Shown here one piece after another: positions 10,451 to 20,426 of a stretch of DNA of 21,856 nt. The stretch is from NCBI GenBank assembly GCA_011763485.2, contig JAANSK020263939.1, positions 1 to 21,856 on the forward strand, given 5' to 3'. Source of the DNA: Isoetes engelmannii. Taxonomy: Eukaryota > Streptophyta > Lycopodiopsida > Isoetales > Isoetaceae. The notes under the pieces were generated by a model. That model was given only the letters and a program-made list of their open reading frames with translations. It was not told where the DNA came from and made no database searches. Position numbers and translations under genes: made by a program. How positions within the stretch are numbered: position 1 is the first letter of the stretch; the number at the start of each line of letters is the position of its first letter.

Positions 10451-10477
10451 GAAACTAGGGTAAGTATATTTTCACCC

Positions 10478-11279
10478 GTTTTATAACGTAGTTTCTACCC
10501 TCTCTATGTACTTGAAAGTGGACCAGAAGGATTTGCTATAATTCAAAATAGACATACTACATCTCTACTATAAAAATAGGCACATCTTAGCATTCCTTCC
10601 AGCGATGGAAAATTCATGTATTAAAATTTATTCGATAAGTTGTTCTTTTAACATCAACACTGGACCAATCCATATACTTTATAGAGAAGTTCATGGAAAT
10701 GCCTAGCGAATTACATAGATTAATCCTCCAGATCCATTCTACTTTACCTAATGTTGCTTTCCTATTGAATATATCGCACCAACTTTAACCCAAGGGTAGG
10801 AAACCCTGCCTCAAAGCACGCACGAGCATTTATCTATTATCTTTTGGAACCCATACCCTTAAGTTACATTTTAAGTGAAGAAAAAAAACAAAATGAACAC
10901 TAAGTAATTGTCAAATTGGTAGATCGTAATTAACATTAAACCTTAAATCGAAACCGATTCAGTTTCACGATTCAATTGCATGATGACAGTGCTAACTTCC
11001 TCCAACTCGTTACGATCCTACTATATCTACGATACGAACTACTCAAAACTGCATTAAAATCATCAAGAAAAATTGTTGCAGATCGTCAGGAATACATCAC
11101 CAACTGTGTCTTCAACACACAAGAGATCTGCCAAACTTGGTACCTTCAATATCTGCCAAGGGTCTTTCTTGATATTCTGCTACATGGATAGATTCAAGAA
11201 AAACAATGGAGTTTCCATATCTCTTAGGCACTAACTATGCTTCTCATTCTTCATCCTCAGGAATGCCAGTGATTTCATT
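10478..11279. other. Intergenic, no gene recognised
   Basis: AT-rich sequence with no coding frame that I can name and no clear repeat structure. Confidence 0.45.
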
Positions 11280-11856
11280 TTAATTGTTTTCCATTGCATT
11301 AAGTTTTGTCTCTCTCTTTGCCTTGCTACTATTCTTCTTTTCTTTCTTCTCTCCAAAGCAATTGCGAGATTTCTCCTTTGGAGGATCAAATCCATAAAGG
11401 GCCACCCTTCTGATGCAACAACCAGTGCCAACATAGACAGGACATTGGAGTCCATCTAATGCTCTCATGTTCGAATCAAAGAAGACAATGTTGTGATTTG
11501 CATATATATCACTTGCATCAATGCCTTCAAATTTTTGGGGGAACTGGACATAGCAAACTCTGCTGCCATTGCGGTCTAACATAAAGCACATGACTTATCT
11601 CAGGGCCAGAATGTTGTAAATGTAGTGGGTCACAATCCACGTTAAGTATAAAAGCTCTATTGGACATTATGGCACTGGTTCTTACTAGGGCATTCATGGC
11701 TCCAGCCTTCTTATTATGATCATATCCAGCTCTTTTCTCTTTGGACACGGACTAGCATTGGCAATCGAGTGTCTATATCTTTGTATCGATTAAATCTTCC
11801 CCTTGATATGTGGGACCTCCAGTTACAAGTTCATAGCTGGCAGGTGGAAGCATCAC
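11280..11856 (-). pseudogene. Cellulose-synthase-like D (CslD) exon fragment, frameshifted
   Basis: CslD proteins are multi-pass glycosyltransferases (family GT2) of Golgi and plasma membrane that make wall glucan/mannan, notably in tip-growing cells. The - strand reads, in order: [104 protein letters not shown]; and [19 protein letters not shown]. These match the catalytic core around the DxD motif (DCD). The segments lie in different frames, with breaks near 11770, 11748 and 11600, and the HY after DCD is lost. TED, QxxRW and the membrane segments are absent. TTTTGCAG directly before the first codon (11857 upward) is an intact splice acceptor, so this is a genomic exon relic, not a retrocopy. 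[10 protein letters not shown] with GYDHNKK favours CslD over CesA. Confidence 0.85.
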
Positions 11857-13483
11857 CTGCAAAATGACCATATGATTGATTATGTAAAGCTGCATTCTTC
11901 AATAAAGGGTCTATCTTCTGTAACTAAATGTGATACAGTTCGGCAGATCCAAATATAAAAACGGACAGGCATTTAGCAGACTAGCAATTTAAAAATTGTC
12001 CATGGAGTTACAAAAAGCATATCTGACCTATTGAGTGCTTATCTTAATTAAAGCTATACAATTCAGCTGATCAAATAAACTAGCAGAAATGCAGGGTTGG
12101 GGAGAGGAAGGTTGGGTTCACAAAGAAGAATTGGGAAGTTTATAGAATTTGAGAAGTGTTATTTTTCTATCATCAAGTTTGTGAGGCTTGTAAAGCAAAG
12201 TAGACAGTATTGTGCACCCAAAGCTGAGCAAAGCTTAAGAGTTGAGTGAACCATCTAGATCCACTTGGGAACCATGGAATGTGCTATTTAGGCTATTAAG
12301 CCTTTGACCATGTGAGAAAATGTGAGTCACAAGACTATTTTGTGTCTTTAAGAGTATGTGTTTTTTGAAGGATTACAAGGATGTAATTGAAAGTGTGTAG
12401 TTGATGGAAGGGTTGATGAAGGTAGAAGATTTTGGTGTGGTAAAACCAATAACAATAGCTTTTTTTAGGCATACATAGACAAAGAGATAGTGAGTAGAAG
12501 ACACAACCAATTAAATTCATTGGAACAAACGAAGATGATTTGAACTGAAAATGCATGTTCATGAAGAGGCGCCCCGGTGCCCCTTCCAGAAAAGGTATTG
12601 GATTTGATTAAATTGAATGGCGGGCACAATTATAAGGTATTATTGAAACCATTCAAATACAAAGTGAATATTTGTATGGTGGATGAAATGTGATGATTAT
12701 TGAGGGATTATTGAGTGTATACTGAAATGACAAAATTGCTACATCATTCATGAAACATTGCTTGAAAATGAACATATGGGTTATTGTTATCACTCAATAT
12801 TGGTACTCCAAACATCAAAGATTTGGGCTTGATTGTCTTATCATATGTCTAATTATTGGGTTTTATCAGTTGGTAATTCTTGTCTTTTTATAGGAGAATG
12901 GCACTACATTTGGGAATACAATTACTGCCATTATAGTGAACACCATAGAAGACAAATTTGATACCATGTAGACAAGCAAGAAGAGAACCACACTTCTATG
13001 AGGTTTCCATATTTTTTATACTGCACCAATGGTGCATATAGAAACACTCTCAGGGCTTTTCGTTTTTTTTTTATATTGCTCTCATGGTGCAAGCGAAAAT
13101 TTAAGAAATGAAGAGATAAATAAGAATGTGTAAATGACTCTTTTCCTAGAAGCATCTTCCTATAAAAGATGGATATCAACAATGGAGGAGATGTTGGAGA
13201 TGCACAAAATTAAAATGTAGAACTAATGAGAGACAATCTTGTCTTATACGTCACAATGCTATTGCTTGTACTATAGTTTTGATAAACCAAACAAATCAGA
13301 TTAGCTAGAGACATTATCCATTATAAGAAATTTATCGGCCGCCGCGAACATTTCTTTGTTGCAAAGGAGGTTTATTGAGTTGAGGGGGTCTTACTTTTAG
13401 TTGAGGGTTTACATTTACTAAATGTGCCGAACCTGTATACTTCCTACAACATTCAAAAGTGAAGAAGATGACTAATTGTAGCT
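11857..13483. other. Intergenic or former CslD intron sequence, no gene recognised
   Basis: AT-rich sequence. The part adjoining 11857 may be remnant CslD intron. No upstream CslD exon is visible within it. No other feature recognised. Confidence 0.4.
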
Positions 13484-13640
13484 AAAGGCATTTAAATTCG
13501 CCTGGAGGAAAGGTGTCACTTAAAAATGCTTTGGATGAAATTGAGAACAGGTATCTAAAGGCATTTAGATTCGCCTACAGAAAAGGTGTCACTTTAAAGA
13601 CGCTTTGGATCAAATTGAGAACATGTATCAAATTGAAAAC
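13484..13640. repeat. Tandem duplication, 73-bp period, plus an 18-bp repeat
   Basis: AAAGGCATTTAAATTCGCCT starts at 13484 and AAAGGCATTTAGATTCGCCT at 13557. The two 73-bp units share GGTGTCACTT, GCTTTGGAT and AAATTGAGAACA, with scattered differences. The second unit ends in a further 18-bp near-duplicate (ATCAAATTGAGAACATGT, then ATCAAATTGAAAACATGT). Confidence 0.8.
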
Positions 13641-13700
13641 ATGTAGGATTTGAACCTACACTGTTGTCATGTGTTCTACTGATACGATAGATGGGTGTTG
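13640..13700 (-). mobile_element. Pol III box-B-like patch, possible tRNA-derived remnant
   Basis: On the - strand GGTTCAAATCC (13646-13656) matches the consensus box B of tRNAs and tRNA-derived SINEs. About 20-30 bases upstream, TATCAGTAGAACAC loosely resembles a D-arm/A-box. No full cloverleaf with a paired acceptor stem can be drawn, so a working tRNA is unlikely. A second tRNA-like A-box phrase (TAGTGGTCAAGGC on the - strand) lies near 13845. Confidence 0.25.
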
Positions 13701-13964
13701 TTTGAGCATCATGAGATTCCCACTATTGAGCTTGTTATTTTCAATTTGGTACTGTGTATTTTTTTGTTTACACCACCTGGTGGTGGTTAGTGGGTTTTGG
13801 GCATGGCTGGGGGGAGGTCACCCATAACCAATGCCTTGACCACTAGAACAAAGCTAATATAGAGATATATATGGGGTGAAGCAGGGGAAAATGACCTTTA
13901 GAAGGTGTGTGTACCTAACACCAATCAGAGACATCATCGTAATTAGATGCTTCTACCAAAATGA

Positions 13965-14411
13965 GCAATAGAATTTGAAAGCATTGTCGATACGGTCCAA
14001 CCCGGTAGACTACGGTCCAACCCCGACGATCATCAACCTATCTGCATAGTATGCACAGGAGGGGCGGATGGAGTGGACAACCCAACGGCCATGTTCTATT
14101 GCCAGCCAACTCCGTTGTCACTATTCTGTCTGCACAGATCTCTGGAGACCCCAAGCCTCAGTCATACCATGAGTCCAAGCCTTGGGTAGGATCTCCATTA
14201 TGTTATGATGTATGTTGATGCAGGTATGGTGGATGCCACCCTTCGAGGTGGTACTGTATGTATTTGGTTCATTGTTCTTATGTGTGTTTGGCTTCCATAT
14301 TGATAGGTGGATCCCAAGGGAGACGCGGTCAACAGCACGTCTGGTCCTCCCACACAGATCCTTGTTCACCATCAAGGATTCTGTGTCAGACGGATGGCTC
14401 CTTGTTGGCAT
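13965..14411. other. Overlapping unrecognised open frames
   Basis: A stop-to-stop + frame of 74 codons (13965-14189) reads ESIVDTVQPGRLRS then QPICIVCTGGADGVDN, with no ATG at its head. A 96-codon - strand frame (14121-14411) starts with ATG (MPTRSHPSD). Neither contains a domain I recognise. The sequence is more GC-rich than its surroundings and carries a short direct repeat (TACGGTCCAACCC, twice near 13990-14025). It may be part of a degraded repeat. Confidence 0.2.
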
Positions 14412-14956
14412 GCTGACTAATAGGGAGGAATGATCCAGTTCATATACGGTGGGGGCATCGTATACGAGTTGGGTACGTCACAGTGGCCAAAAAATCAGGC
14501 GTCAAACTGCGCTGCGGAGACAGAAATTTCGATCGATCAGTTCTTTCTGCTCCATGGGCGGTTTGATCCGCTTTAAAAAGCATGCCAATCGCTTTATTTG
14601 CCCCTTTTACGCTAGACTGATGAAGAGAGATTTGACGCAAAATAGAGCCACGTCGACCAATAAAACCCCAAAATAGTTGGTTTTTGGGCTTCAAATTGTG
14701 CTATTGTTCATGGCTGATATAGGTCTGCCACATTAACCACATCTCGCTTGGGATATACGACGTTCCGCGGATTCTGGCTTACCAGCTTTGCATTGTGATT
14801 CATCTGGCTTTTTTAATCAGAACCTTGAAGGGATTTGATCGAATTCTGTATGCTTGAAAGCAAAGCAGAGTATCAAACTGGTGGATAAGCGTAGACAGTC
14901 ATGATAGATCTGTTTGGACGAAATATTAAGTGGAAATCCATGATGCGTCTTCTAGC

Positions 14957-15167
14957 GAGCGGCTTAAATAACAACCACCGTCGTCGTTGAGCCTAAAAAA
15001 AAGAATGCACGAATTTTTTTTGGACTTAGCCAATTTTTAGTCCCTTGACATGTTAAAGCCATTCAAAAAATAAAAATAAAAATAGGGGGAGCATTTCTTT
15101 GGACTTAGCGGAATTTTTTGGATTTAAGGCTGGCTCAAACACGATGCTAGTTGTTACTTAAGGCGCT
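14957..15167. repeat. Imperfect inverted repeat, MITE-like, about 210 bp
   Basis: The left arm (14957-14996; GCGGCTTAAATAACAACC..TTGAGCC) is similar to the reverse complement of the right arm (about 15126-15167; GCGCCTTAAGTAACAACT..TTGAGCC). The interior holds two direct copies of TTTGGACTTAGC followed by a T-rich run (near 15020 and 15098). Arm length and total size suit a miniature inverted-repeat element or a self-pairing RNA. No target duplication is clear. Confidence 0.5.
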
Positions 15168-15307
15168 TTATCTTCTGGAGATAAAGAAATATTGGTCGGG
15201 AATGGTTGGGAAATTCTGGCTGAATTGATCTTTGGATCTCTTGCGCCCCACACATCCTTCAAGCAGGAGGGTCCGAGGGTATGACGAGGAAATTTCGTTG
15301 CAGACTC

Positions 15308-15387
15308 CTGTCAATCAAAGTAATCATTTAGATGCAATTTTTGGACACTGTCAATCCAAGCAAATATTTTAGATAAGATTTTGGGAT
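15308..15387. repeat. Diverged 40-bp tandem pair
   Basis: TGTCAATCAAAGTAATCATTTAGAT and TGTCAATCCAAGCAAATATTTTAGAT begin two adjacent units of about 40 bp, each ending in ATTTTTGG or ATTTTGGG. The copies are diverged. Confidence 0.45.
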
Positions 15388-16430
15388 AAGGCTCAAAAAT
15401 TGAATGTGTCAATTCCATGGCTCTTCTCACCCAAAAACATTATGGTAGCTATTTTCTTCAAGCAAGAAATACACTACGGTATAAGTAGTGAAATGTTAAA
15501 AAGCACCCAATGGGCAATAGAGTGAAAATATAGATGAGCAATTGATCAAGATATATGCTTCCAACATAATCCCTTCATTAAACGTTAGAGAACATACATT
15601 AACTCAATTTTATCAAGATTTTACTATATCTTTTGTCAATGATCTCCATAATGAATGACTAAATATAAATGTAAATGTAAATGTAAATGTGAAAACTAAG
15701 CAACTAACTAGTAACTAGTAAAGATTGAAAAGCTTATTGCAACAAGCAGACATGTTCACTAGAATGTCACCCAACAACAAATTTATTCAATTCTAAACTA
15801 GTTTGAAAAGTTCTACCCACCAATCAAAGATTCAAATCAGTTCCTAGAGACCCAATGGCAAAGCCATTTGGAAGCCTCAGAAAGCTTGCCTTGCATTTTC
15901 TATTGTATGTTACCAAGGTCAAGAAAATCTTGTAGGTAACTATAGAAAATCATGTTTTTTCATGTTTTTATGTTGTTTGATAAAGTGGAAAATGGCTTTG
16001 TTAAAGAAAGCTATGTTTTTTATAATAGGTATAGGCCGTTCTATAGATACAACTTGAGATATTGCAATGGTGCATATCCTTCAATTCAAATCTGCAACAC
16101 CCTGTCAAGTGGGTACTCGAAAACCATAATTTATTGCACATCGGTGCAAGAATCCAAAAACTAACTGATCATACATTTCTCAAAAGAAGAAGTTGTGCTG
16201 AATAAGCTGATCTTACACGACATTTACGTTTTGAGTATGGGTTCAAAAACTTCTACAGTTGTAAATGCCATTAATAGACTAGTTTAAAGAATTCAGAAAT
16301 GTTTTAGATGTTAATCTCCAAGAAACATGAAGAATAATGATATTACATAGTTCCAAGGAAATATGTCCTGAACCAGTATATATTTGATTGGATTTCCACT
16401 GAGATGCCAGAATACATGTTTGTCTTGCCT
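15388..16430. other. Intergenic, no gene recognised; contains an (AAATGT)4 microsatellite
   Basis: AT-rich sequence. Four units of AAATGT lie at 15667-15690, followed by short CTAGTAA repeats. No coding frame can be named. Confidence 0.45.
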
Positions 16431-17450
16431 ACAACGGGATCACCAAGATTGCAGCCTTATGCGAAGTATGTGGATCATTGTAATGGCTAACTGCTCTAAT
16501 AATATCTCTTGCTGTGAGAGTAGGATCTTTCACCTCTGAAAGTACCAATTTGACTATCAAATCTATTTATTGGATACAAAAGGTCAACCTGCCTTGAATC
16601 ATCACCAAAGTAGAGCACTCGCTCAAGCTCCAGATATGGTTGATAGCATAGAAACAGCTGAAGAACTTAGCACAACACATCATAAAGCTAAAATAGATGC
16701 AACATAAACAACAAATGATATCCAAAACAGTTACAGCTGTCCGAGCTTCACCAAGCTGTGAAAAATTGAAAGACCATACACTATACACAAACGAAGTTGG
16801 AGAGTAAAACTCACACAAACGAAGTTGAAGCGAAAAACTCATAGGAAGATAATGCAACCCCAATTTAACAACAACAAGATCCCAAAATTTTAGAAGCCCA
16901 TAGTAGAGGCAACAAGGAAAGAAATGGCGAAGGAAAAAACAACTACCAATATAAGCTAATTAAAATTATTATAGTAAGAAAATAAGGCAGCAAGATAGAT
17001 TATCTGAAATAGCATGGTTCGCCATCAAATCTCTGTGCCCACTGCACAAAATAAAGTAGAAATGCTCGAAGAGCCATATATTCGATTTTCAATGAATGTC
17101 TTGAACTTACAGCAGACTTGGCAACAGACATAGGGAAAACCTAAAAACCTGAAGTCCCTTCATGCAGAATGGTGAGCAACATCCTAATATTGACTAGTGC
17201 CTTCAGCAAGTTCTTATGCAACAATATTTCTCAAATATCCTCAGAAGACAATCTTGTCAAACTTGTTTGCTCTAAAGAAGCCAGACTAGCCGAACACAAA
17301 AGGAATCCTTCTCTGCTCCAAGTATGTCGAGATGATCCTCCAAAAACAATGGCTACCTTTACTCTTCTAAAGCTGATAAAGCTGTTGTCTCTCAAGTCTC
17401 ATAGGAATTGCCCCAAAGAAGTCGCCACAATAAAGCAATCGTAATTCTTA
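16430..17450 (-). other. Protein-like scraps on the - strand, possible decayed gene
   Basis: Several short segments read like protein but in different frames. YQPYLELERVLYFGDDSRQ (about 16580-16650) follows CTTCAG and precedes GT. KLVLSEVKDPTLTARDIIRA lies at about 16490-16550. LGEARTAVTVLDI follows TTTTTCACAG near 16755. WAQRFDGEPCYFR follows TTTTGTGCAG near 17040. Between about 17300 and 17430, fragments FFGAIPMRL, ALSALEE and KVA..FGGS appear in order in three frames, which recalls a leucine-rich repeat. No continuous model can be built and no family is certain. Confidence 0.2.
16785..16840. repeat. Two-copy tandem repeat, 28-bp unit
   Basis: ACACAAACGAAGTTGGAG.. (16785-16812) is followed directly by ACACAAACGAAGTTGAAG.. 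(16813-16840). Both units end in AAAACTC, with only a few differences. Confidence 0.8.
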
Positions 17451-17944
17451 ACTCAAATGCCATGTTAACCAAAAAATCGGATGTCTGGCAGCATTTGTTT
17501 CAACAACTTTCTAGTATTGCAGAGCTTATACATGAGATAGGATAAGATATTAGATACCTCTTTTCTAGGCAGATCAGCAGTTTCTTGCAAAGATGGACCT
17601 GGGTATAGAAGAAAATATAAGGAAAGTCATGGGCACATATGAGGAGCACAAGCCACAAGTATGGAAGCTAAACTTAAGTTACAGATTCATAATGGGGACA
17701 TATTCTACTGCCAGATCTCTAATACCTTGATAAGATGGCATACCCTCCTGAGAGTTGCTTTATTTCAACAAAAGAGATTGATGGAAAATTAATCACGCAA
17801 ATTAATCATGAGACACATATATTGCTCGCAAAGTGGCGTACCCTCTTTAAGAGTTGCTTTATTTCACTAAAAAGAGATTAACGGATACTTTACTTTTTCT
17901 GTAGATATATACTTCGCACTTAAAATTAGCCTCAGGCAAGTTAG
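17451..17944. other. Downstream flank of the P450 relic
   Basis: AT-rich sequence 3' of the P450 stop. It holds the diverged duplication listed separately and, between its copies, two 12-base units AAATTAATCA(C/T)G near 17786-17810. No gene recognised. Confidence 0.4.
17733..17882. repeat. Diverged direct repeat, copies about 97 bp apart
   Basis: The first copy (17733-17783: AGATGGCATACCCTC..GAGAGTTGCTTTATTTC) and second copy (17830-17882: AAGTGGCGTACCCTC..AAGAGTTGCTTTATTTC) share most of about 50 bp, ending in AAAGAGATT. They lie within 220 bp of the P450 stop codon, so they may be in its former 3' UTR. Confidence 0.65.
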
Positions 17945-19480
17945 TCAACGAGGAATAGATATGGCTTGCAAAGGTATAGCTCTTGGCAAAGATAATCCAA
18001 ACGATTCACTCATGTCCAGATCCTGTGCAGACTGACCTGCAGGAAGGCTCCAATTGAACTTGTGAAGCATATTTGCCAGAGTTAATTGGACCATGCTAAT
18101 AGCCAAACTCGATGCAGGACACATTCTCCTACCTGATCCAAATGGCAACAAATCAAAATCTTTGCCCTTCACATCCTTGTTGCTTCCTAGAAATCTGTCT
18201 GGATTGAACACTTCAGGCTCGTCCCATGCATTTGGATCTCTTCCTATTGCCCATGCATTCACTAGCAATCTAGTTTGCTTTGGTATTTCAAAGCCCTCTA
18301 CACTGCAATCTTTTGTAGATTCGTGGGGCACAAGAAGTGGAATTGCAGGATGCAATCTGAAGGTCTCTTTCACAATACAATTTAAAATCTCCAAACTTGA
18401 GAGGTCTGACTCCTCAACCATTCTGTTCATTCCCACAATTGAGTCTATCTCATTCTGAACCCTTTTTAACATGTGACCGGAGATCAGAAGCTCCGCCAGT
18501 GCCCATTCTATGGTTATTGCTGTAGTATCTGTTCCTCCAAGCAGTATATCCTACAATTAACAGACAAAATACTTAAGCAAACAAGCAAGTAGTGTAAAGC
18601 CATGATTCTTGGAACAAATATTGATTACCTGAATAATGGCTTTAATCTTGTCATGGCTAAGCATCCCATCTATGTCGGCTGCAAGAAGCACATCCAGCAG
18701 GTCTTGTCTCTGACCTGGGGATTTTTGCATATGTTCATAGATGACATTTTGTAATAAGGCATCCATTTTTTTATGAGATGTTTTCGTCCGGCCCTGGTAG
18801 CCCTAAAGATCAAGTCATGATAGAAAAGGCAAATAATCCCCAAGGTTGAAAACACCAGCCAGAAAGAATGCTTGCCTACTTAATTCTCTGAAATACTCTG
18901 CTTCACTTTGAGATTCAAAAATCTTGCCTCCTAATGCTATTTGAGTGATGACCCGGGTGGACAAAGAAGACAGAAAGTCAGTTAAATTGATAATCTTACC
19001 GGCCTCGCTTTCCTTTCGGATTAAACCCACCAAAGAAAGAATCTCATTCTTTCGCACATGAAGAGTCTCTTCCATTCTCTTAGGAGTGAAGAGCTCCATC
19101 ACACAGATCTTTCTCATCTGCCGCCAGTGGTCTCCATACGGGGCAAACACTATATCAGTATGGTTGTATTCGAAGAGCTTTCCGAAGATGGATTTGTGCC
19201 TAGATGCAAAAATTTGGTCATGGTTCTTGAGGAATGTTTTGGCCATGTGAGCTGAGGATGCCACTATAGTGGGTTTTGAACCCAGTTTAAGATGCATAAG
19301 AGGGCCATATTTGAGAGACAAATCTCGCAGAGACTGGTGAGGGAGGTTTCCCAGCAAATGTAAATGACCAATTATTGGCAAAGATGGTGGCGATGGAGGT
19401 AAATTTCTTCTTGATGATGCGATGAACTTAGCAATGAAGGAAATGAGAAGAAGCACCAAGCACACAAGGAAGATGTCCAT
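17945..19480 (-). pseudogene. Cytochrome P450, clan 71 (CYP750-like), two exons with two in-frame stops
   Basis: Clan-71 P450s are ER-anchored haem mono-oxygenases of specialised metabolism. The model is exon 1 19480-18629, a 78-nt GT-AG intron (18628-18551, phase 0) and exon 2 18550-17945, giving 485 codons where about 500 is usual. ATG at 19480 begins MDIFLVCLVLLL, a membrane anchor, followed by the proline hinge NLPPSPPSLPIIGHLHLLG. Then come a C-helix with GDHWRQMRK, the I-helix oxygen-binding GGTDTT (first codons of exon 2), KETFR (ExxR, about residues 346-349), FNPDRF, and the haem loop FGSGRRMCPAS with Cys about 428. Ala two residues after Cys is tolerated in the family. Two stops interrupt exon 1: TGA at 18817-18815, where Trp is usual (FLS-W-LDL), and TAG at 18805-18803, where Gln is usual. 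Both are explained by single C-to-T type changes, and all other motifs and splice sites are intact, so loss seems recent. The CYP750 assignment is from memory of its motifs; the clan is certain. Confidence 0.88.
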
Positions 19481-19550
19481 GTTTCTGTTTGTTAGAAGGA
19501 TGGGATTCAAATATATTGTTGAGATGTGATCTTTCCAGGCTCCTTTCTAT

Positions 19551-19682
19551 GTCAAAGTTGTGTGCTATACGTTGGCCTGGCATGGCCACCGGGATGTCGA
19601 AATTAGCATCATTCATATTCATCTTAAGTTATATTATAATGTTATCATCTTATATTTAATTTAGTGTATTATCACGCCCTTA

Positions 19683-19759
<77 letters not shown>

Positions 19760-19855
19760 AGCTCAATAAAACACTCGTAAGGTCAAAGTTGTGTGCTGTA
19801 CGGTGGCGTGGCATGGGCACTGGGATGTTAAAATAGCATCATTCATATTCATTCT
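19551..19855. repeat. Duplicated block in the P450 5' flank around a GT microsatellite
   Basis: The block GTCAAAGTTGTGTGCT..ATTCATATTCAT occurs at 19551-19626 and again at 19782-19855, 231 bp apart, with roughly 85 percent identity by eye. Between them lies a pure GT tract (19689-19756, 34 units). On the - strand each copy carries TTTGAC, a W-box core, upstream of the P450 start. An (ATATT)n tract follows the distal copy. Confidence 0.85.
19689..19756. repeat. (GT)34 microsatellite
   Basis: Uninterrupted GT dinucleotide run in the P450 upstream region, likely length-polymorphic. Confidence 0.97.
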
Positions 19856-19893
19856 ATATTATATTATATTATATTATATTATTATATTATAAC
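19855..19893. repeat. (ATATT)n microsatellite
   Basis: About seven ATATT units with one short interruption, directly after the distal duplicated block. Confidence 0.9.
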
Positions 19894-20426
19894 TAGAAAG
19901 TGGTGCCCGTCGATGTCAGGCATAATCACAGACTATTATTTATGAAAATTTCACTCAAGTAAACATGTATGCAGCATAACATCAAATAATAAAATAGAAT
20001 AGAATAAAGCTCCTAAATATTCCTACCTTGAAATCTATGCATTTTATTTCAATATCAAGAATTGGAAGTCTCATACAACTATTTCACAAGTTGCCACTAA
20101 AACACACCAAACAACTTCGGACTTCGATACAAAAATTGAACAATTTGCTCCCAACTAAAGTATTCACAATGAAGAACAAATTAAAGTCGACCACAAAAAA
20201 TGTAGGATAGCAAGCTCCTACTCTCATGTAGAAACGAACATGCATGAAAAATTTCCAAGAACTCATCCCCTGGTATACTTGTAGGGGGCGGTGCTCCTTA
20301 AAGGGGGATTGTACGAACATGACATGTGCCGTCGTATGTCCTTAGGACGCTGGCTAGTGCTACGACGTTAAAATATCCTTCCTTCCTTAATCCAAAAACG
20401 TTGATAGGAAAGAGAATTAAGGACAG
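19894..20426. other. Intergenic, no gene recognised
   Basis: AT-rich up to about 20270, then more mixed composition. A small nested palindrome lies at 20331-20366 (GTCGTA and TACGAC enclosing GTCCTTAGGAC). No coding frame can be named. Confidence 0.45.

Larger units (their letters stand above)
8338..10477. mobile_element. Non-autonomous DNA transposon or foldback-like element with mirrored subterminal arrays
   Basis: The 23-bp sequence at 8351-8373 (CTTACCCTAG..GTGATTCC) is the exact reverse complement of 10442-10464. The inverted similarity extends outward to GGGTG (8338) and CACCC (10477) with a few mismatches, and inward for about 100 bp with more mismatches. Each end then carries an array of a shared motif in opposite orientation. 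The 1.3-kb centre (about 8760-10130) has no recognisable transposase, but includes a GC-rich stretch (about 9900-10075) that could be captured host sequence. Short motif arrays under the termini are typical of transposase-binding regions in CACTA and hAT elements, but the ends do not begin CACTA and no target-site duplication is convincing, so the superfamily is left open. Confidence 0.72.

Noticed and set aside
11231-11455. - strand frame with basic residues ([14 protein letters not shown])
   Set aside because: It is an out-of-frame reading across the CslD relic.
17300-17400. HRDL-like peptide and LRR-like pieces suggesting a receptor kinase
   Set aside because: The HRDL string (near 17030) has no other kinase motifs near it and the LRR-like pieces need two frame changes; kept only as a low-confidence region.
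18093-18458. 121-codon + strand frame
   Set aside because: It is the antisense shadow of P450 exon 2, which has the haem loop and ExxR in the other strand.
19428-19622. 64-codon - strand frame overlapping the P450 start
   Set aside because: It overlaps the start of P450 exon 1 in another frame and lies mostly in the duplicated flank; no protein features.
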